Shown: positions 5,552 to 6,714 of the stretch, piece after piece
Layout of the letters: each line of letters starts with the position of its first letter
Position numbering within the stretch: the stretch's first letter is position 1
Source of the DNA: AWTP1-13 sp044868325
Lineage (GTDB): Bacteria > Pseudomonadota > Alphaproteobacteria > Rhizobiales > Hyphomicrobiaceae
DNA length: 6,714 bases
Direction: 5' to 3'
Assembly: GCA_044868325.1 (NCBI GenBank)
Contig: JBIOWI010000417.1
Span: 1 to 6,714, forward strand
The notes under the pieces: model-generated
What the model saw: the letters and a program-made list of their open reading frames with translations, nothing else
What the model was told of the DNA's origin: nothing
Database searches by the model: none
Program-made: the position numbers and the translations under genes

Positions 5552-6469
5552 ATGCGCAGGAAGATGCAGCCAAATGCAGGTGCAGGCTTGAGCCTCCTGA
5601 CCACTGCGGAAGCAGCCGACTATCTCCGGTTGAAGGAGCGCAAGCTCTACGAGCTGATCGCGGACCGGCAGATCCCATGCACCAAGGTGACGGGCAAGTG
5701 GCTGTTCTCCCGCACCGACCTCGACCGCTGGCTGCTCAGCGGCATGGTGCGTCCGCCAGGCGTGCTGCCGCCGGAGCCACCGCCCATCGTGGGCGGCAGC
5801 CACGATCCGCTCCTGCAGTGGGCCTTGAGCGAGAGCCGGGCCGGGCTCGCGATCCTGCCCGAGGGCAGCGAGGTGGGCTACCAGCGCTTCCTCAGGGGCG
5901 AGGTGGTCGCCGCAGCCATCCATTTCCACGACCTCGACGATCCGGCCAAGGACGCCAATCCCGAGACGGTCGGCGCGGAGCCCGCGCTCTACGACGCGGT
6001 GCTGATCGGCTTTGCCGCCCGCGAGCAGGGCTTGATCGTCGCGCCGGGCAATCCGCTCCAGCTGTCCTCGCTGTGCGAGGCGCACGCGCGGGGCCTGCGC
6101 GCGGCGGTGCGTCCGCCGGGGGCCGGTGCCCAGCAGCTCCTGGAGGGGCTGTTGCGCAAGGAGGGTCTCGGCATCGACGAGATGCGCAACACCGTCCTGG
6201 CGCCGACTGGGCCGGATATCGCCCAGGCCATCCGCGCCGGCAACGCCGACTTCGGCCTTGCCACGCGGGCGGTGGCTACGGCAGCCGGGCTCGAGTTCGT
6301 GCTCATGTGTGTCGAGCGCTTCGACCTGCTGATGCGCCAGCGCGACTATTTCCGGCCGCCGCTGCAGGCGCTGCTCGCGCTGTTCCGCGAGCCGCGCTTC
6401 GCCGCGCGGGCGAGCGAGCTGGGCGGCCTGGACGTGAGCGCGGCCGGCCGCGTGCGCTGGGCGCCATGA
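5552..6469 (+). CDS. HTH (excisionase-type) plus PBP-like domain transcriptional regulator
   Basis: A one-component regulator of 305 aa with no signal peptide. Residues 14-63 are an excisionase/MerR-like helix-turn-helix (HTH_17): LLTTAEAADYLRLKERKLYELI, then the wing IPCTKVTGKWLFSRTDLDRWL. A proline-rich linker (68-78) leads to a periplasmic-binding-protein-like domain of the PF12727 type from about 80: GGSHDPLLQWAL at 81-92, GLAILPEGSEVGYQRFLRGE at 98-117, AAIHFHD at 121-127, IGFAAREQGLIVAPGNPL at 152-169, RPPGAGAQQLL at 187-197, GPDIAQAIRAGNADFGLATR at 220-239 and a C-terminal RQRDYFRPPLQALL-like stretch near 262-275. The domain should bind a small ligand in the cytoplasm; its place opposite tupB suggests tungstate, molybdate or a molybdenum-cofactor species. 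Whether it represses or activates is not visible. ATG at 5564 (codon 5) is an alternative start. Confidence 0.88.
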   Translation: MRRKMQPNAGAGLSLLTTAEAADYLRLKERKLYELIADRQIPCTKVTGKWLFSRTDLDRWLLSGMVRPPGVLPPEPPPIVGGSHDPLLQWALSESRAGLAILPEGSEVGYQRFLRGEVVAAAIHFHDLDDPAKDANPETVGAEPALYDAVLIGFAAREQGLIVAPGNPLQLSSLCEAHARGLRAAVRPPGAGAQQLLEGLLRKEGLGIDEMRNTVLAPTGPDIAQAIRAGNADFGLATRAVATAAGLEFVLMCVERFDLLMRQRDYFRPPLQALLALFREPRFAARASELGGLDVSAAGRVRWAP

Positions 6470-6504
6470 TTTGCCCGCGCCGTGGTCTCCTTGCTAAGCA
6501 GGAA

Positions 6505-6590
6505 CGTAGGGCGGATTAGCCGAAGGCGTAATCCGCCATTTTATCGGCGCAGATCGGCGGATTACGGGCTCCGCCCTAATCCGCCCTACG
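6505..6590. repeat. Inverted pair of GTAG-type REP palindromes
   Basis: The first unit starts with GTAG (6506-6509), then GGCGGATTA (6510-6518) pairs with TAATCCGCC (6529-6537) around an inner GCC-GAA-GGC hairpin. The second unit is inverted: GGCGGATTA (6556-6564) pairs with TAATCCGCC (6577-6585) around an inner GGGC/GCCC-type hairpin, and it closes with CTAC (6586-6589). The outer GTAG marks face each other across the pair, the usual arrangement of bipartite REP elements. It fills most of the 139-bp gap between the regulator gene and the next gene and could fold in the regulator's 3' untranslated RNA. Confidence 0.85.
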
Positions 6591-6608
6591 GAGCGAGAGC
6601 CAAGGGCG

Positions 6609-6714
6609 ATGCCGCGACAAGTCCGTCTGCTTCTCCTGCTCCTCGCGCTTTGCGCCGTCGCGGCGCCGTCGCTGGCGCAGTTGCGGGGCCATGGAGGCCC
6701 CGTGCGCACCGTCG
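6609..6714 (+). CDS. Exported protein, N-terminus only; probable start of WD40 repeats
   Basis: Only the first 35 codons lie in the window; the frame is open to the right edge. The start MPRQVRLLLLLLALCAVAAP has a basic n-region and a leucine/alanine core, and the predicted signal peptidase site follows SLA at about 21-23, so the mature protein would begin QLRGHGGPVRTV. LRGHGGPVRTV matches the opening of a WD40 repeat (GH followed by a V-x-x-V strand), so a periplasmic beta-propeller is likely, possibly with other domains further on. An AAGGG lies very close to the ATG (6602-6606) and a GGAG is about 15 bases away; neither is ideally spaced. It is separated from the regulator by the REP pair and has no evident link to metal uptake. 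Confidence 0.68.
   Translation, partial: MPRQVRLLLLLLALCAVAAPSLAQLRGHGGPVRTV

Overview
This is a GC-rich window that reads as proteobacterial, most likely an alphaproteobacterium of the Hyphomicrobiales type. The grounds are compact overlapping genes with strong G/C third-position bias, cleavable Sec signals without lipoboxes on the binding proteins (a Gram-negative periplasm), and GTAG-type REP palindromes. The genus cannot be told from the sequence.

Layout, left to right. Positions 1-120 look like the 3' end of a group II intron (domains V and VI) on the + strand, with the rest of the intron lying off the left edge. Two hairpins follow (121-160 and 161-190), the second a GTAG-type REP. Three overlapping minus-strand genes then form a complete FecBCD/BtuFCD-type importer: ATPase 203-994, permease 985-2034, and periplasmic binding protein 1986-3035 with a TTG start. 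A head-to-head pair of palindromes (3057-3135) fills the gap to tupA (3137-3958). A 98-bp inverted array of heptamers (3978-4075) fills the gap between tupA and tupC (4082-4810), which overlaps tupB (4800-5489). A 62-bp divergent promoter region separates tupB from a plus-strand regulator gene (5552-6469). An inverted pair of GTAG-type REPs (6505-6590) comes next, and the window ends in the first 35 codons of an exported protein that appears to begin a WD40 repeat.

Functional reading. Transcription on the minus strand would run tupB, tupC, tupA, then binding protein, permease and ATPase. TupABC is the high-affinity tungstate importer family. The second importer belongs to the iron/cobalamin/molybdate superfamily. 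Its position behind tup, with no evident promoter of its own, suggests it also handles a metal oxyanion, as MolBCA of Haemophilus does; this is inference from context. The divergent protein joins an excisionase-like helix-turn-helix to a cytoplasmic periplasmic-binding-protein-like domain and is the obvious candidate sensor for the cluster. Every gap over about 60 bp inside or beside the cluster, apart from the divergent promoter region, holds a palindromic repeat, and these repeats belong to different families.
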